Shown here: piece after piece, positions 1-11,674 of the stretch
How positions within the stretch are numbered: position 1 is the stretch's first letter
How the letters are laid out: each line of letters opens with the position of its first letter
Notes under the pieces: model-generated
What the model saw: only the letters and a program-made list of their open reading frames with translations
What the model was told of the DNA's origin: nothing
Database searches by the model: none
Assembly: GCA_020698575.1 (NCBI GenBank)
Contig: CM036240.1
Span: 33,308,711 to 33,372,710, forward strand
Direction of reading: 5' to 3'
DNA length: 64,000 bases
Source: Bostrychus sinensis
Taxonomy: Eukaryota > Chordata > Actinopteri > Gobiiformes > Eleotridae
Position numbers and translations under genes: made by a program

Positions 1-362
1 TGTGACCTTCCACAAAGCAATATCTATCCTTATATGCAGCAGCCCCAAATGCCAAAATGTCTGTAAAATAAAATAACTTGTCCTATCAGTAACACCACAT
101 ATAAAAATGGGAAATGTGAGCCATAACAAGCTCAGAAGATTGTGAGTTTTACTTGTAGGCCCACAGATCTCATGTCCTGAGCTGAGGAGACTCGAACAGT
201 TGCATGTGTAAAAGACACTACTGTAGATGCCTATCTTTAGCTGTCAACAATCTGTTGATTATTGTTTCAATTAATCAATTAATTGGATAGTGAAGCGTGT
301 GGTTAATGTGGTTAAAAACTTAGTTTCTGTATTTTTTTTATTTTTTTTGGAAAATTCAACCA
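1..362. other. Unassigned non-coding DNA
   Basis: AT-rich sequence with no reading frame or repeat I can name. It ends where the segment shared with 12764-14235 begins. Confidence 0.5.
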
Positions 363-508
363 AAAATCACAAATTTTTTACAAAAAATTTGAACCAGACA
401 AAGTGACTGACATTTGAAGACCTTTGAATAGAGCATACAGTGAAGCCTGGAATTATTCATACCCCTGGCAAATTCTGACTTAAAGTTACCTTTATTCAAC
501 CAGCAAGT

Positions 509-530
509 TTTTTTTTTTTTTTTTTTTTTT
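509..530. repeat. Poly-T tract inside the Tc1-like left terminal repeat
   Basis: An uninterrupted T run. The right terminal repeat has a matching but shorter A run near 1670, so the tract is part of the inverted repeat and has changed length. Confidence 0.7.
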
Positions 531-916
531 ACCAGAAATGACACACACTTCTCCCAAAAAATAATAAGATGATGTACAAGAGGTATCATTGTGGAAAAAA
601 ATACTTCTCAGCTTTTATTTACATTTGAACAAAAAGTGGCATGTCCAAAATTATTCATACCCTTTGCAAACTGTCACAGTCTATGGGAAAATCCAAAGTT
701 CTATAACATTCCAAATAGTCCATGGTCTTCTGAAGCATCCTAATTCCCCTGATTCATTGGAAACAGCTGTTTTAATCAACACAACAGGTGAAAAACAGAA
801 GCTCTCTGCTGTTGGTTTGTGGACAGTCATGGCTAAGACACAGGAGCTCTCTGAGGACCTGCGGCTGCGCATTGTGGCTGCTCACAATTCAGGAAAGGGC
901 TATAAGACCATATCAA

Positions 917-917
917 A

Positions 918-950
<33 letters not shown>
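917..950. repeat. (ATT)n microsatellite
   Basis: About eleven ATT units replace transposase coding sequence after the KTISK-like residues. Copy 2 of the segment lacks this stretch. Confidence 0.85.
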
Positions 951-952
<2 letters not shown>

Positions 953-2150
953 AAAATACAAGATGTTCTGCACTGTGACAAATCTCAGAGGACGTGGTCG
1001 GAGGCCAAAAGTGACACCTGTGCTGGTCAGGAGGATAGTGAGAGGTAAAAAAGAATCCAGGGATCACCACCAAGGCCATCCTGATGAATCTGGGCTCTGC
1101 TGGTGGCAACATCTCAAGGCAGACAGTCCAACACACACTGCACACCGCTGGCTTCCACTGACGCAGACCAAGGAGGTCAACAACAGCTGGCAATCTGCAG
1201 TGAAACTTGGCCTTGGGCACCAGTGGACATTTCAGCATGACAACGACCCAAAACACACAGCAAAAGTGGTGAAGAAATGGCTAGCAAACAAAAACATTAA
1301 CGTTTTGCAGTGGCCCAGCCAGAGTCCTGACTTGAATCCAATTGAGAATCTGTGGAGGGAGCTAAAGATCAGGGTGATGGCAAAGAGAGCCTCCAACCTG
1401 AAAGAGATGGAGCTCATTGCTTAAGATGAATGGGCAAAAATACCAAGGAGGCATGCAAAAAGCTGGTCAGCAATTATAGGAAGCATTTGATTGCTGAAAT
1501 AGCCAATAAAGGCTTTTCTATTGATTATTGAGAAGGGTATGACTAATTTTGGACATGCCACTTTTTGTTCAAATGTAAATAAAAGCTGAGAAATATTTTT
1601 ATTTTCCACAATAATACCTATTGTACATCGTCTAATTATCTTTTGGGAAAAGCCTGTGTTATTTCCGGTAAAAAAAAAAACTTGCTGGTTGAATAAAAGT
1701 AACTTTAAGTCAGAATTTGCCAGGGGTATGAATTATTTCAGGCTTCACTGTATATATACACAGAAAGATATTTTTAATCAAAAACACTACACTGTAGGTA
1801 GAATGGACCTCCAGCTGAAATTTCAAATCCAAAACTTTTACTTAATGGATGTTCTCCTCCAGAGGTGGAATCACAGTAAGCAACCTTTGAACCCTTGGGT
1901 GATAATTCAGACATGCTCCCCTGGTTGAGTAAGCAGTGGAGATGTTTGGGCCAGGATAGTGGGTCTATAAAAATGTCTGATTTGTGACAAATAACAGAGA
2001 CACATTCTTTCTAGTGGGAAACTCCAAAGTTTGGATACTTGCAACAAAACTACTTAATATTGCAAGACAGAGCTTGCAGAATTGAAATAAAGTTAATTTC
2101 TGTGACTGTCATTTTCATCATCTACTCAAGAACCAGTTGAACTCATATAC

Positions 2151-2584
2151 TGTATACATATATACAATGAAGCATTGTGACTTACCTAATGTGAGAAGTT
2201 GCTCTGTGCCACTAAAGACTGCAGAATGCTGCTGATGTTTATGTTGTGTCTCCAATTAACTTGGGGCCCCAGGGCAGGTTTTCAGAATGGACCCAAAGCA
2301 ATTATTCTGCTTAGGCCCTGGCTGTGTGGCAGCATTTCGGTTTTCCAGTGGAAGAAAAAAATAAATAAATAAATAAAAACTTAGCAGTATTTCTGTTCTT
2401 TACCTGCATATAATTCATAAAAATTCAAAAAAGCTATTGCTATCAAAATGCACCTTTTTTTTATCTTTTATTTTTTGCATTGTTATTTTCAATGAGATGT
2501 ACAGTTTATTAAACCTAGTGTAAAAATTTTGTCTCGATATCGTAAGCCTGATCTCGTGATTCTCTGAAACCATAACCACTATTC
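2151..2584. other. Unassigned non-coding DNA
   Basis: No coding signal and no recognised repeat apart from short A/T runs and an AAATAAATAAAT tract near 2350. Confidence 0.4.
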
Positions 2585-2825
2585 AAGGACAAAATCAGGA
2601 CTTAACTAAGGCTAAACCAGACTACACCACTAGCAAATCACAACAAAACCATGTCCAAACCAGGAGAACTGAACCAGGTCTAAATCAGAACTAAACCTGC
2701 TCTAAAGACAAACTATGCCTAAACTCTAACTAAACCACATATAAAACCAGGAATGAACCCAGCCTAGAACCAGGCTTAAACTAAACCAGGACTCAACCAG
2801 ATGTTATCTGGGGACAAACCAGGGA
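2585..2825. repeat. Degenerate minisatellite, unit close to AACCAGGACTA
   Basis: Many imperfect repeats of a 10-12 bp word (variants of ACTAAACCAGG). The same word, on one strand or the other, makes up 26930-27300 and 32705-32960 beside two TAAR genes. Confidence 0.65.
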
Positions 2826-3271
2826 GGACTCCCGAGGCCTATTGCTGGAAGCCAGTCGAACAACTTCTGGGTTGATAAAACTAAACAAATCTAAACTGAG
2901 TAACTCTGGGTTCATGTGTTGCTTGAAGCTGGTTATGAACTTTCTCTGTTAACTCAGAGTTAAACCCTCAACCTCTGATTACTGCAGCTGCTGCAGCACT
3001 GATCAGGCAGACACTGAACCAGATCAGCCAATACTGTTCAGTCTCGATGGAAGGGGGTGGCGCTCTCAGCAGGGACAAAGGTGGAGCTGATTACAGTAGC
3101 CCACCATAAAAAAACAAAAAACAATACTAAAATAAAATAACAGTAGGTTCACAATAAAGATAAAACTGATGAAAAATGCATAACCTGTTTTATGAGTTTA
3201 AGTAAAGTCTTTAGCCTACAAAAGTCAATAATTAAAAATAATAATTTTACTTAAATAAAGAAACACAAAAT
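2826..3271. other. Unassigned non-coding DNA
   Basis: Mixed sequence with no gene and no repeat I can name. It ends at the 3' end of the following LINE. Confidence 0.4.
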
Positions 3272-5630
3272 TCAAATTCAAGTATTTATTGTCATTGTTA
3301 CAAAAGAACAACAAAATTGCGTTTGGAGCATCCACATGCATAGTTGATAAAGTGCAAAGTTGGTAAAGTGCAAACCCAAGTGAAATAAATAACCCCTAAA
3401 TAACCCAGTTGTAAACATTTAGCACAGCATGACATCAGTATGACATCAGTACAGCAGCAGTATTGGCAGAAGCATCAGGGCATGTCATGATAAAGTGCAT
3501 TAGAGAGCAGGGACATTTGGACAAATATGTGAGAGTAGTGACAGAATGCAGCAATGCAAAACCAGTACAGAGCTATTGATTGGTGGGTGTGGTTTTTGTC
3601 CATGGGAGGGGGGCAGAGATAGAGGGGGGGCAGTATTCAGGAGTCTCACAGCTTGAGGGTACAGGCTGTTGGCCAGTCTGGATGTTCTGGCCTTTATGGA
3701 CCTGTACCTTCTCCCTGAGGGCAGCAGGTGGAAAAGGTTGCGCACTCTTCTCACACAGCGAGTGGAGAAGATGGTGCTGATCTCCGGGAGAGTCGTCCCA
3801 ATGATTCTCCCCGCTGCTTTCACCACCCACTGGAGTGCCTGCCGGTCAGCCTTAGTGCAGCTGGAGAACCACACTAAAAATCCATATGTCAGCACACTAC
3901 TGATGGCACAGTTGTAAAAGTTAACCATCAGGCACCTGGGGATACCAGCACTCTTCAGTTTCCTCAGATAATAAAGGCGTTGTTGGGCTTTTCCCATGGC
4001 TGAGGCAATGTGAGTGCCCCAGGACAAGTCCTCAGTCACTGTCACCCCCAGGAACTTGAAACTGCTCACCCTCTCCACCACTTCGGTGCCAATGAAGAGA
4101 GGTTGGTGGTCATTGTGTCCTTTCTTGTGGAAATCCACAACTATTTCTTTGGTCTTTTTGGTGTTTAGAACCAAGTTGTTGTTATGGCACCAAGACACCA
4201 AGTGCTGCACCTCAGTCCTGTAGTATGTCTCATTGTCATTGGTGATAAGTCCGAGCACTGTGGTGTCATCGGCAAACTTGACAATGAGGTTGGATGGGGA
4301 GATGGCAGAACAGTCGTGGGTGAACAGAGTGTAGAGCAGGGGGCTCAAAACACACCCTTGAGGGGCCCCGGTGTTGATGACAAGGGTGGAGGAGATGTTT
4401 TTCCCCACTCTGACACTCTGTGTACGATTAGTTAAGAAGTCCACAATCCAATTGCACAGGGTGGTGTTAAGTCCCAGCTAGAGGAAGTTGGACCGCAGTT
4501 TAAATGGCCGGATGGTATTGAATGCTGAACTGTAGTCAACAAAGAGGATAGCTGAGGATAGAAGATAGCTGTTTTTATGCTCCAGGTGCTCTAGCACCAT
4601 AGCGACGGCGTCCTCAGTTGAGCGTTTCTCCCTGTAGGCGAATTGGTGTGGATCTATTGATGGTGATATTGCAGCTTTTATGTGTTTGATAACCAGTCTC
4701 TCCAGGCATTTGGCAGAAATGGAGGTGAGTGCCACAGGTCTGTAATCATTGAGACATGTGACATTTAACTGTTTAGGCATAGGAACAATTGTGGCGGCCT
4801 TGAAACAGGCCGGGACCAGAGCGCAGGACAGCGAAGTGTTGTAGATGGAGGTGAACACATCTGCCAGCTCCGCAGCACAGTCTTTAAGTACACGCCCAGC
4901 ACTCCGTCTCCATCTGGTCCGGCTGCTTTCCTGATGTTAATTCCTTGGAAGACACGTCTAACCTCGTGTGTGCTCAGGACCAGAACAGGATCTGTAGAGG
5001 GGAGAGGGGGGAGGGCCAGGTCAATGTTGCCCCTATCAAAATGGGCATAAAAGAGGTTTAAGTCCTCAGCCAAGGTGGAACAGTCAGCTGAGGGTGGTGG
5101 TGGTTTCCTCCCGTAGTCCGTGATGGCCCTGATGCCCTCCCAGACCTGCCTCGAGTCTGTGGCGGTGTCAAACCTGGCCTCAATGCGCCTCTTATATTGC
5201 TGCTTAGCAGCATTGATGCCTCTCCTCAGCTCAGCCCTAGCAGCGCTGTACGCCCCCTGGTCCCCAGAGTTAAAAGCAATATCCCTTTCTCGAATGAGTT
5301 GTTTTACTCCACGTGTCATCCAGAGTGGTGTGTTGGGAAAAACACGGTATTGCCTCCAGAATGTAACTTGGTCCACACAGAAGCAGATATAGTCCAAAAC
5401 AGTGGAGGTGTAATTATCCAGTGAAACACGATTGTCAGTGCCCTGTTCTCTGAATACATCCCAGTCTGTGCATTGGAAACAATCTTGGAGCATAGGAATT
5501 GCGTCCTCCGACCATATTCTAACTGTTCTGTCTATAGTCCCGGTGCTCTTGATCTTAGGTGTGTACCGTGGGTGTAGCAGGAGAGAAAGGTGGTCTGAAA
5601 GACCCAGGTGGGGGTCAACTCATCACGCTT
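3272..5630 (-). mobile_element. CR1/L2-group LINE, 5'-truncated, reverse transcriptase broken by frameshifts
   Basis: Read on the minus strand, the element starts in the last part of the endonuclease domain (SDHLSLLL near 5600). A long linker follows (5493-4765) with WMTRGVKQLIRERD and RKAAGPDGDGV. The reverse transcriptase fingers hold NDYRPVALTS and the motif A region LFVDYSSAFNTI near 4520-4780. After a frame break near 4480 come GAPQGCVLSPLLY, the catalytic FADDT (near 4270) and a C-terminal LPSGRRYRSIKARTSR. The family normally encodes endonuclease plus reverse transcriptase for target-primed insertion. The 3' UTR ends near 3272 with a (minus-strand) AATAAA-rich tail. At least two frameshifts make it dead. 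Assignment to the CR1/L2/Rex1 group is from motif style and is not certain to clade. Confidence 0.85.
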
Positions 5631-5639
5631 TCATTTGAC

Positions 5640-6230
5640 ACACCTCACTGCAGCTCTTGTCCAAGTTTTTAGTTTATAAAATCCAGCACGTGTTCAGCGA
5701 GTTCTGTTAGCTTGAAACCTGCAAGCTTCAGTGTTTGGTAGTTTATACAATTCCAATTATTAGCTTTTCTGCATTGATTCAGCATTTTAAAGGCATGAAT
5801 GATGAATTAGAAAAATAACTCCTTTTCACACCCCTAATACTAAAATATATATATGGTGTAAACATTACAATTTACCTAAACTGGGAATTTGCCCTGTACA
5901 GCTGGAAGACCACTTTGGTTTATGCTGTATGTGGAATAAACAAAACACCAAAAATAAATAGTCTGCAATTCCAGAAAACTAATGCACCATTCTGTGGCCT
6001 TCATATAGGTTGTTTTTAACAGGGAAAAAAATAATAAAATGTCCAAGACAACTAAAAACTAAAACATTTTCAGTAAGTCCAAAGGTCAACTCTGCCCCCT
6101 TTCTCTTAACTAACTCAAGTCCAGCCAGTCTCGTGTATATCAAGAAAAACACCATAGCATCTAAGCTACAGCTTCACACAGCATTGAGCTTTTTCAACAG
6201 TCAGGGTTTCTGGAGGTATCAGCAAGTCGA
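5640..6230. other. Unassigned non-coding DNA
   Basis: No gene or named repeat seen. One open stretch at 6010-6276 shows no protein-like pattern. Confidence 0.4.
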
Positions 6231-6584
6231 TTCATTCATTTTTTTACCACTTATTCCCGTTAAGGGTCGCGGGTGACTGGAGCCTATGCTAGTAACTTTG
6301 GGCCATAGGCGGGGTACTCCCTGGACAGGGCTGACACAGAGACGAACACAGACAGACAACCATTCACTCTCACATTCATTCACTAGGGTAAATTTAGAGT
6401 CACCAATTCACCTAACACATGCGTGTCTTTGGATGGCGGGAGGAAGCCGGAGAACCCGGAGAGAACCCACAGTAACACGGGGAGGACGTGCAGACTCCAC
6501 CCAGAGAGTTTGTGTGATGGTGTGTTGGTCGGCCCCAGTCATCCGCGACCCCTAACGGGAATAAGTGGACGAAAATGAATGAAT
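6231..6584. mobile_element. MITE-like fish repeat with about 45-bp terminal inverted repeats
   Basis: The left end (TTCATTCATT then ACTTATTCCCGTTAAGGGTCGCGG) is inverted at the right end (CCGCGACCCCTAACGGGAATAAGT then ATGAATGAATT). The middle contains the very common fish repeat core with a GGAGGAAGCCGGAGAACCCG-type stretch. Any open frames inside are fortuitous. I cannot assign the superfamily. Confidence 0.7.
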
Positions 6585-7440
6585 TAATGAACATTTTAAT
6601 AAATGAAATAAAAGATAACTTACCGATTGAGCAAAATGGCTCCTGCCCTGCCTTGACACGATGCTTAACACGCCATGTGTTCACTGCTGAGAGGACACAG
6701 ATGTACGGGGTTCACAGACCTAAATTCCAGGGAGCTCAGGTGGATGTTAACCAGTTCGCCGCCCTTTATCATTCTGGAGTGATATGTTTAGAGACCTAGG
6801 TGATTAATTCAGTTCAAGTTTATGTTTTTTGTTTAACTCCTTTTTGTACAGTTAGACATTTTACATTGTCTTTATTCCTTTACAAATAAAATGCAGGTTT
6901 AAAACAATTTAGTTAATTGTTACTTTACAGCATAACTTACATTTTACTTGGGCAAAGAATCATTTTTTGAGTGTATATGCCCTAGCGTAATTGACAGTTT
7001 AAAGGCCTAGTATGAGGAAGAAACGTGGTTAACCGTTTGTAACTTATAACTTATCATTTTTCTCAATTATATTATGACATGGATTATGTAGCATATGTGT
7101 TACACATTTACAGTGCCAGTGCCAGCGGTGCCAGTTGCTGCGTCCGGTGAGCCATGCCATAGGGGCACAGCAACGTTGTTGGATTCCATGTGTGTATCCT
7201 CTGCTAAGCCTACTTCGCAAATGCAGTATTTAGGCTATGTTTATTTAAAATCAAATTTATTGATTAGACCTAATTAATTTATTTATTTATAAGCAGTGCG
7301 CAGACAGCCAGTGGAGGCCTGAGCGTGGGAATCCGTGGATGCACCTGCTCCAGACACAAGGAAGGCAGCACATCTAACATCACACATTACACTGTATCTG
7401 TTTTATATCACACTGTATTTTTATAGGTTATAATTAGGGC
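6585..7440. other. Unassigned non-coding DNA
   Basis: AT-rich, no reading frame with protein character and no repeat I recognise. Confidence 0.4.
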
Positions 7441-7570
7441 CTGGAATTGATAAAAAAAAAAAAAAAAAAGAACTAATTAATCGCAAATCTGAAAAAAATT
7501 AATCGCGATTAATTGTGATTATTAACTACCAGTTATTAATCGCGATTAATCATATTATGAATTCACGTAC
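7440..7570. repeat. Cluster of ATTAATCGCGATTAAT palindromes, probably a hAT-type terminus
   Basis: A poly-A run is followed by several copies or near copies of the perfect palindrome ATTAATCGCGATTAAT. Similar GATTAAT/ATTAATC words occur at 18990-19060 and in its inverted copy at 41880-41950. In vertebrate genomes such words are common in hAT-derived repeats; that assignment is inference. Confidence 0.45.
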
Positions 7571-8412
7571 AAACACAAAATTGTAAATTTAGAACATTTA
7601 TTTTGAATTAACCTTCATATACTTTACTGTAAACTTGTGCAATGCAAACAAAACTTGCAAAGAAAATAAATGAATAGTCTCTTTGAGACCTGTAACTCAG
7701 ACAAAGTTTGCCTAAATAAGCCAACCAACCAACAAATAAACAAAACTTACCTAAAAAAGCATGTGTAATCTCTTTTAGAACTTTAACAAAAATAAGTTTA
7801 ATTCTTCAATTAATAACAATTGTCATGGTTCACAACAGTGTAAATACTATGAACTGTGTTACTCCAGTGGTAATTGAACTCATCCTTGCATAGACTGCAC
7901 ATAACTTTTGTTTTGTCTATATTGCTGTCTGGTGACGATTTGAAGCAGAATTGTCCATTTAGCAATGTGTCTTTTTGGTCACTCATGTTGCTTTAGCTCG
8001 TTCACTTGTTGCATTAGGCTCGTTCCAGATGAACTGTGCCTCGCCTGGATTGTGAACGAGAGTGCACGGCCACAATGAGAGGAGGGGAAGTACGCCTGTA
8101 CTGAAGTCGGACAGTTTGTGGCTCAGATCACGCACCATCACGCCCGAAATCCACTTCTCGCGTGTGTTGGTTTATCCAGGTCAAAACTGTAACTTTAGTC
8201 TGTATTAAAAAAAAAAAATAAAAAAAAAGAGGCGGGGGAAGAAGGAGAGGAGGGCAGTGAAGTGTCGTGTGTTCCTCTTCTGATCAGCACTAAACTCAGA
8301 TCCAATCACCTGTCCGTTCACCGCTGACAGGTGTGCGTTTTCCCATCATGCACTGAGCCGTGCAGCCTCCGCAGTTGCTCCTGATGAACTGCAGCTCAGG
8401 CGCTGGTCTTGT
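7571..8412. other. Unassigned DNA upstream of a piggyBac-like relic
   Basis: No gene seen. It may include the 5' part of the piggyBac-like element that follows, but I could not find a convincing TTAA terminus. A poly-A stretch lies at about 8207-8229. Confidence 0.35.
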
Positions 8413-9443
8413 TTGGATCTCACGGTGACTGTCGCACTTGTGGCATCAGAGCAAGTCAAGAACAAGTCGGACACAAATCTAACCGGCATGCACTGCGCAC
8501 AGACCGACACTGATCCAAACTGCGCAAGTAAATTTTGGGTCACTGCTGACATCGACACAAAATATTTTCTGAATGGCAGCCCCTACTTAGGTAACGATGA
8601 TACCCGGCCTGTGGGCCAGCATCTGGGTGAGAGTGTTGTCCTCAAGTTGATGGAGCCCTATGTGTGCAAAGGAAGAAATATGACGGTGGATAACTTCTTC
8701 ACGTCCCTCTCCCTGCCTACTCCAGCGAAACACCAGCCTAGTGTGCATGATGAATGCGGTGCGCAGAGAGCTCCCACCTTCCATCCACCAGCGGGGAGAG
8801 CTGCACATCACCAGGCTACTGAGGCACGAGCGGGCAACACTAACTATTTATCAGGCCAAGCCCAGAAAGAGTGTCCCCCTTCTGAGCACACTGCACCAGA
8901 CTGTCGCTACAGAGAGTGACATAAAAAGGAAGCCTGAGACTGTCATCTTTTATAACGCCACAAAGGTAATCTTCTGGCTTTCAGTGTGCTATTATTATTT
9001 ATTATATTTTAGTCGCTGTAGCATCTCATTCTACATGTATTCCTCTAATTCTGTAAGTCGGAGTGGACTCACTGGACCAGATGGCGCGGAAGTACACGGT
9101 GAAAGATGCGATGCGGAAATGGTCGGTCGCTGTGTTTTGTAACATCCTTGACCTGGCCACAATAAAGGCCTGCCGCATACCCCGGCACACATTTATTTTG
9201 GAGCTTTTCAAAGAGCTGCGGAGCGAGTACCTGGGCGCCAAAGCCATCCCCGCCGCACCCTTGGACCTCCAGCCGCTGCCACACCCACAGGTGCCAGGAA
9301 GAAGACGGCAGTGCCAGATCAACAGCTACTGCAAGCAAAAAAAAACAAAACACCGTGACCTGCGGTGGCTGTCTGCAGCCTGTCTGTGGGAAGTGTGTGG
9401 CGAAAACGGACAGCCTGTGTCCTGCATGTGCAGTGTAATGTAA
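8413..9443 (+). pseudogene. piggyBac-type transposase relic (PGBD-like), frameshifted
   Basis: Three plus-strand frames follow one another along a single transposase. The first (to about 8710) has KFWVTADIDTKYFLNG, then LGESVVLKLMEPYVCKGRN and DNFFTSLSL, the second catalytic Asp block. The second (about 8741-8970) has VRRELPPSIHQ, RHERATLTIYQAKPRKSV and KRKPETVIFYNATK. The third (about 9060-9440) has DSLDQMARKYTVKD, the third catalytic Asp block, then a Cys-rich tail matching the C-terminal zinc-binding region. All three catalytic Asp positions are recognisable but in different frames. About 90 bp of extra sequence (8967-9060), beginning GTAATC and ending TAAG, separates frames two and three. 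piggyBac transposases cut and paste at TTAA; this copy cannot make a functional one. Confidence 0.85.
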
Positions 9444-9770
9444 CTATGTGTTATAAATGGTTGTAATTATTCATATCATTATTTATTATTTATTTTTTCA
9501 TTTGTATAAAGTTCATCGCCTACTTATAGCAGATTGCTGCTTCCTTTTGATCCTTGGGTTTTATGTCTGTTTTCTAAAATTATTGGCATTGTTTGTTTAA
9601 TTTATTCTTCTTCTTATTATTATTATTATTTTTAGTAGTAGTAGTAGTATTTCCTATAAGCAGATTTTTTAATGATTGCACAATGGCATGCCGCGTGCAC
9701 ACACAGCCTACCCTCATATTGTTTTTATTGTTGTTTAATATTTATTGTATATGCCTGTGCATTTATAGTA
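9444..9770. other. AT-rich tail with TTA/TAG simple repeats
   Basis: Probably the 3' part of the piggyBac-like relic. It contains TTATTATT and TAGTAGTAGTAG runs at about 9607-9650. Confidence 0.4.
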
Positions 9771-9925
9771 CACTGCTCAAAAAAATAAATAAAGGGAACA
9801 CTTAAACAACACAATGTAACTCCAAGTCAACAACACTTCTGATAAATCTGACAAATCAAACTGTCCACTTAGGAAGCAACACTGATTGACGTCAATTTCA
9901 CCTGCTGTTGTGCAAATGGAATAGA
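9771..9925. mobile_element. Isolated terminal fragment of a Tc1-like transposon
   Basis: It begins CACTGCTCAAAAAAATAAA after TA and continues with the characteristic GGGAACACTTAAACAACAC. Only one end is present; there is no transposase and no partner repeat nearby. The terminal word is shared with the elements at 28905-29729 and 60640-62074, but the inner sequence belongs to a different subfamily. Confidence 0.8.
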
Positions 9926-9927
9926 TG

Positions 9928-10045
9928 GAGTGAATGAAATACCCCTTCCCCACTGTGTGTAAAGTGCTTTGGGTGACTGTTGTCATAGTGAAAGCGCTAT
10001 ATAAATACCATTCCCTTTCCCTCCCTTTCCCTTTCCCTTAATTTT
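9928..10045 (+). mobile_element. SINE-type 3' tail with simple-repeat end
   Basis: It contains GTAAAGTGCTTTGGGTGAC and AAAGCGCTATATAAATACC, the usual 3' body of fish tRNA-derived SINE/LINE tails, followed by a CCCTTT repeat. The head is missing. Confidence 0.5.
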
Positions 10046-10089
10046 CCTTGTGTTAGATAAAGATTACAAAGCACTGTGGGCCTAACTTG

Positions 10090-10300
10090 GAGTGGTCCTA
10101 AGCAAGTAGTCTAGTAGTCTGAATAAACCAAATGAGACAGGTGGAGGAGCACCGGGAGCTTCCAGGTGGGCCAGTGTATACTTTTGGTTCAGCCGTGTGA
10201 ATGTGTGAGTGTGTTGTCTCAGCCCAGCCACTACACACAGACGAGCAGTCATTATCACACAGCAACGACCCCCTGACCCCCTCCCAACTTAGGCCACCAG
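10090..10300. repeat. Partial copy of locus repeat R1
   Basis: It shares the GACAGGTGGAGGAGCACCG and TCTCAGCCCAGCCACTAC stretches with copies at 19440-20390, 40570-41510 and 55600-57530, and in part with 31360-31988. Confidence 0.7.
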
Positions 10301-10930
10301 GCCAACAAATGCCATACCCACCATTCAGAAATAGGGTTCCCTGTTGTCGGGCCCTTCCCAGCCTAAGCAGGGCTCCTAAAAGTCGGCCGGCGGTCCGGGG
10401 CCACCCGCGTTGTCCCAGGGGAATCGGTGGCCGCGACAGAAGTTTCCCAAGGTTCCCATTTGTTAGCAATACCAGGTGGCAGACTGAATTTGACAAAAGG
10501 TTCACTTTCTGACGATTGGTGGTGACGAAGGGGAACTTTTCCGATGATTGGGTTTAGGGTCCCTAACCGTCATTTTACGATCGGGAACATTTCTGACTTT
10601 TAAGGACCCGACTTGGGCTGATTCTCAATTGTCACTTAGTTTCCTTTTCAGAAAGGGAACTTTTCTGACATTGTCACTGACAAATGGGAACAATTTTGCC
10701 TCAGGGTTCCTTTTGTCAGAGAAAATTAAAGCTGTCCCCATCTTCCCAAAAGCCTCCTCCACCTTCTCCACCCTCCTGGAGCGTCCTCTTCCCTCCCTGC
10801 CCTCCCCAAACCCTTCTCTACACTTTTTCATTCTTTGTCCATGTTTGAACTTGCGTCAGACTCAGATCATATTGAAGACAGATGGATTTATAAAGACTGC
10901 CACTGTCCTCCAGACTACAGTATTTGGATA
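10301..10930. other. Unassigned GC-rich then repetitive region
   Basis: A GC-rich stretch (10370-10440) is followed by loosely spaced variants of GGGAACTTTTCTGAC at about 10531, 10583, 10655 and 10686. The open frames on both strands do not resemble a protein I know. Confidence 0.4.
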
Positions 10931-10942
10931 GCACTATTGTAA

Positions 10943-10962
10943 ATATATATATATATATATAT
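10943..10962. repeat. (TA)n microsatellite
   Basis: A run of TA dinucleotides. Confidence 0.85.
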
Positions 10963-10965
10963 TAT

Positions 10966-11660
10966 GAATGCGAACGATGCAGGGGAGTGCAGCAATAATA
11001 CCGGATAAATGTGCATATTAGTGACTAATTAATATGCACAAAATTCCCGGACCATTCATGCCTCGTTGGCGCTTTGTCTGAAGTGAGACCAGAAATCGTG
11101 ACATTAGAGACCTGCTATGTAAATTCCACATTAAATCAGAGAACAATGTTTGTGGGCTGTAGCCTGCTGAGGCTGACATATTAGATGCTAAAAGTCAAAG
11201 CTAGAAAATTAGCGCCAGGACAGACAAACATTTCCAAAACTCACCACACACAGGTCCTCGTGCAGATTTTTTTAATCCTTACATAAAAGGAATAGTCCAT
11301 ATTTGATAACTGTTATAGTCCATAGTCCTGGCTTGTTCATAACTTAAGCCCAGTGTGAAGAGGCTCTGAAGTCGGGACATTGACAGAGCTGTTCAGATAA
11401 AAGCAGGCTGCCTCTCCATATTCTCGTGGTGTAAATGGAGATCGATTTAATTTTAGCAGCTTTCAGCTCTTTCTAGCTCATTTAAATCTGCCGCTGTCTC
11501 AGTCAGATGACTGTACTCTGTAACTGTAGTAACCCACAAGGACCCCTCACATCTTAGTCGCGCCTCTTTAAAATATTGTTAAAATATGTGAGCATTATGA
11601 AAATTGCTTGGGGTCCGGCTCAAAGCCTCTGAAGGTCCGGACCCTGGCCTGCCGGAGCCT
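10966..11660. other. Unassigned non-coding DNA
   Basis: No gene or named repeat recognised. Confidence 0.4.
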
Positions 11661-11674
11661 GATCTATCCCCTTT

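Larger units (their letters stand above)
438..1750 (+). mobile_element. Tc1/mariner-type DNA transposon, internally deleted, transposase broken
   Basis: The ends are long inverted repeats: the left begins CAGTGAAGCCTGG and the right ends in its complement, each flanked by TA, the Tc1 target. Transposase pieces read on the plus strand. A start MAKTQELSEDLRLRIV lies near 829, followed by a paired-like fragment with GRGRRPKVTPVLVRRIV near 985. The catalytic C-terminal part carries HDNDPKHTA and SPDLNPIENLWRE near 1237-1362. The first catalytic Asp region (normally WSDE) is absent: the frame jumps from the N-terminal domain straight to the second Asp. An (ATT)n tract and a poly-T run also interrupt it. 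This is a non-autonomous relic. Confidence 0.85.
363..2150. repeat. Duplicated segment, copy 1 (Tc1-like element plus shared flanks)
   Basis: This stretch matches 12764-14235. The match is not limited to the Tc1-like element at 438-1750: about 75 bp before it and about 400 bp after it are also shared. The common right flank includes a TATATATACACAGAAAG stretch and an AATAAAGTTAATTTC stretch. The Tc1-like element was therefore already in place when a larger unit was copied. Copy 1 is longer mainly because it keeps about 270 bp (around 677-948) that copy 2 lost. Confidence 0.8.

Noticed and set aside
907..953. Poly-Asn/poly-Leu protein encoded at the ATT tract
   Set aside because: It is a microsatellite inside a dead transposase; the long residue runs are translation of the repeat.
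10098..10505. Overlapping frames of 103-135 codons on both strands
   Set aside because: Both run through repeat R1 and GC-rich sequence, and neither shows protein-family motifs.
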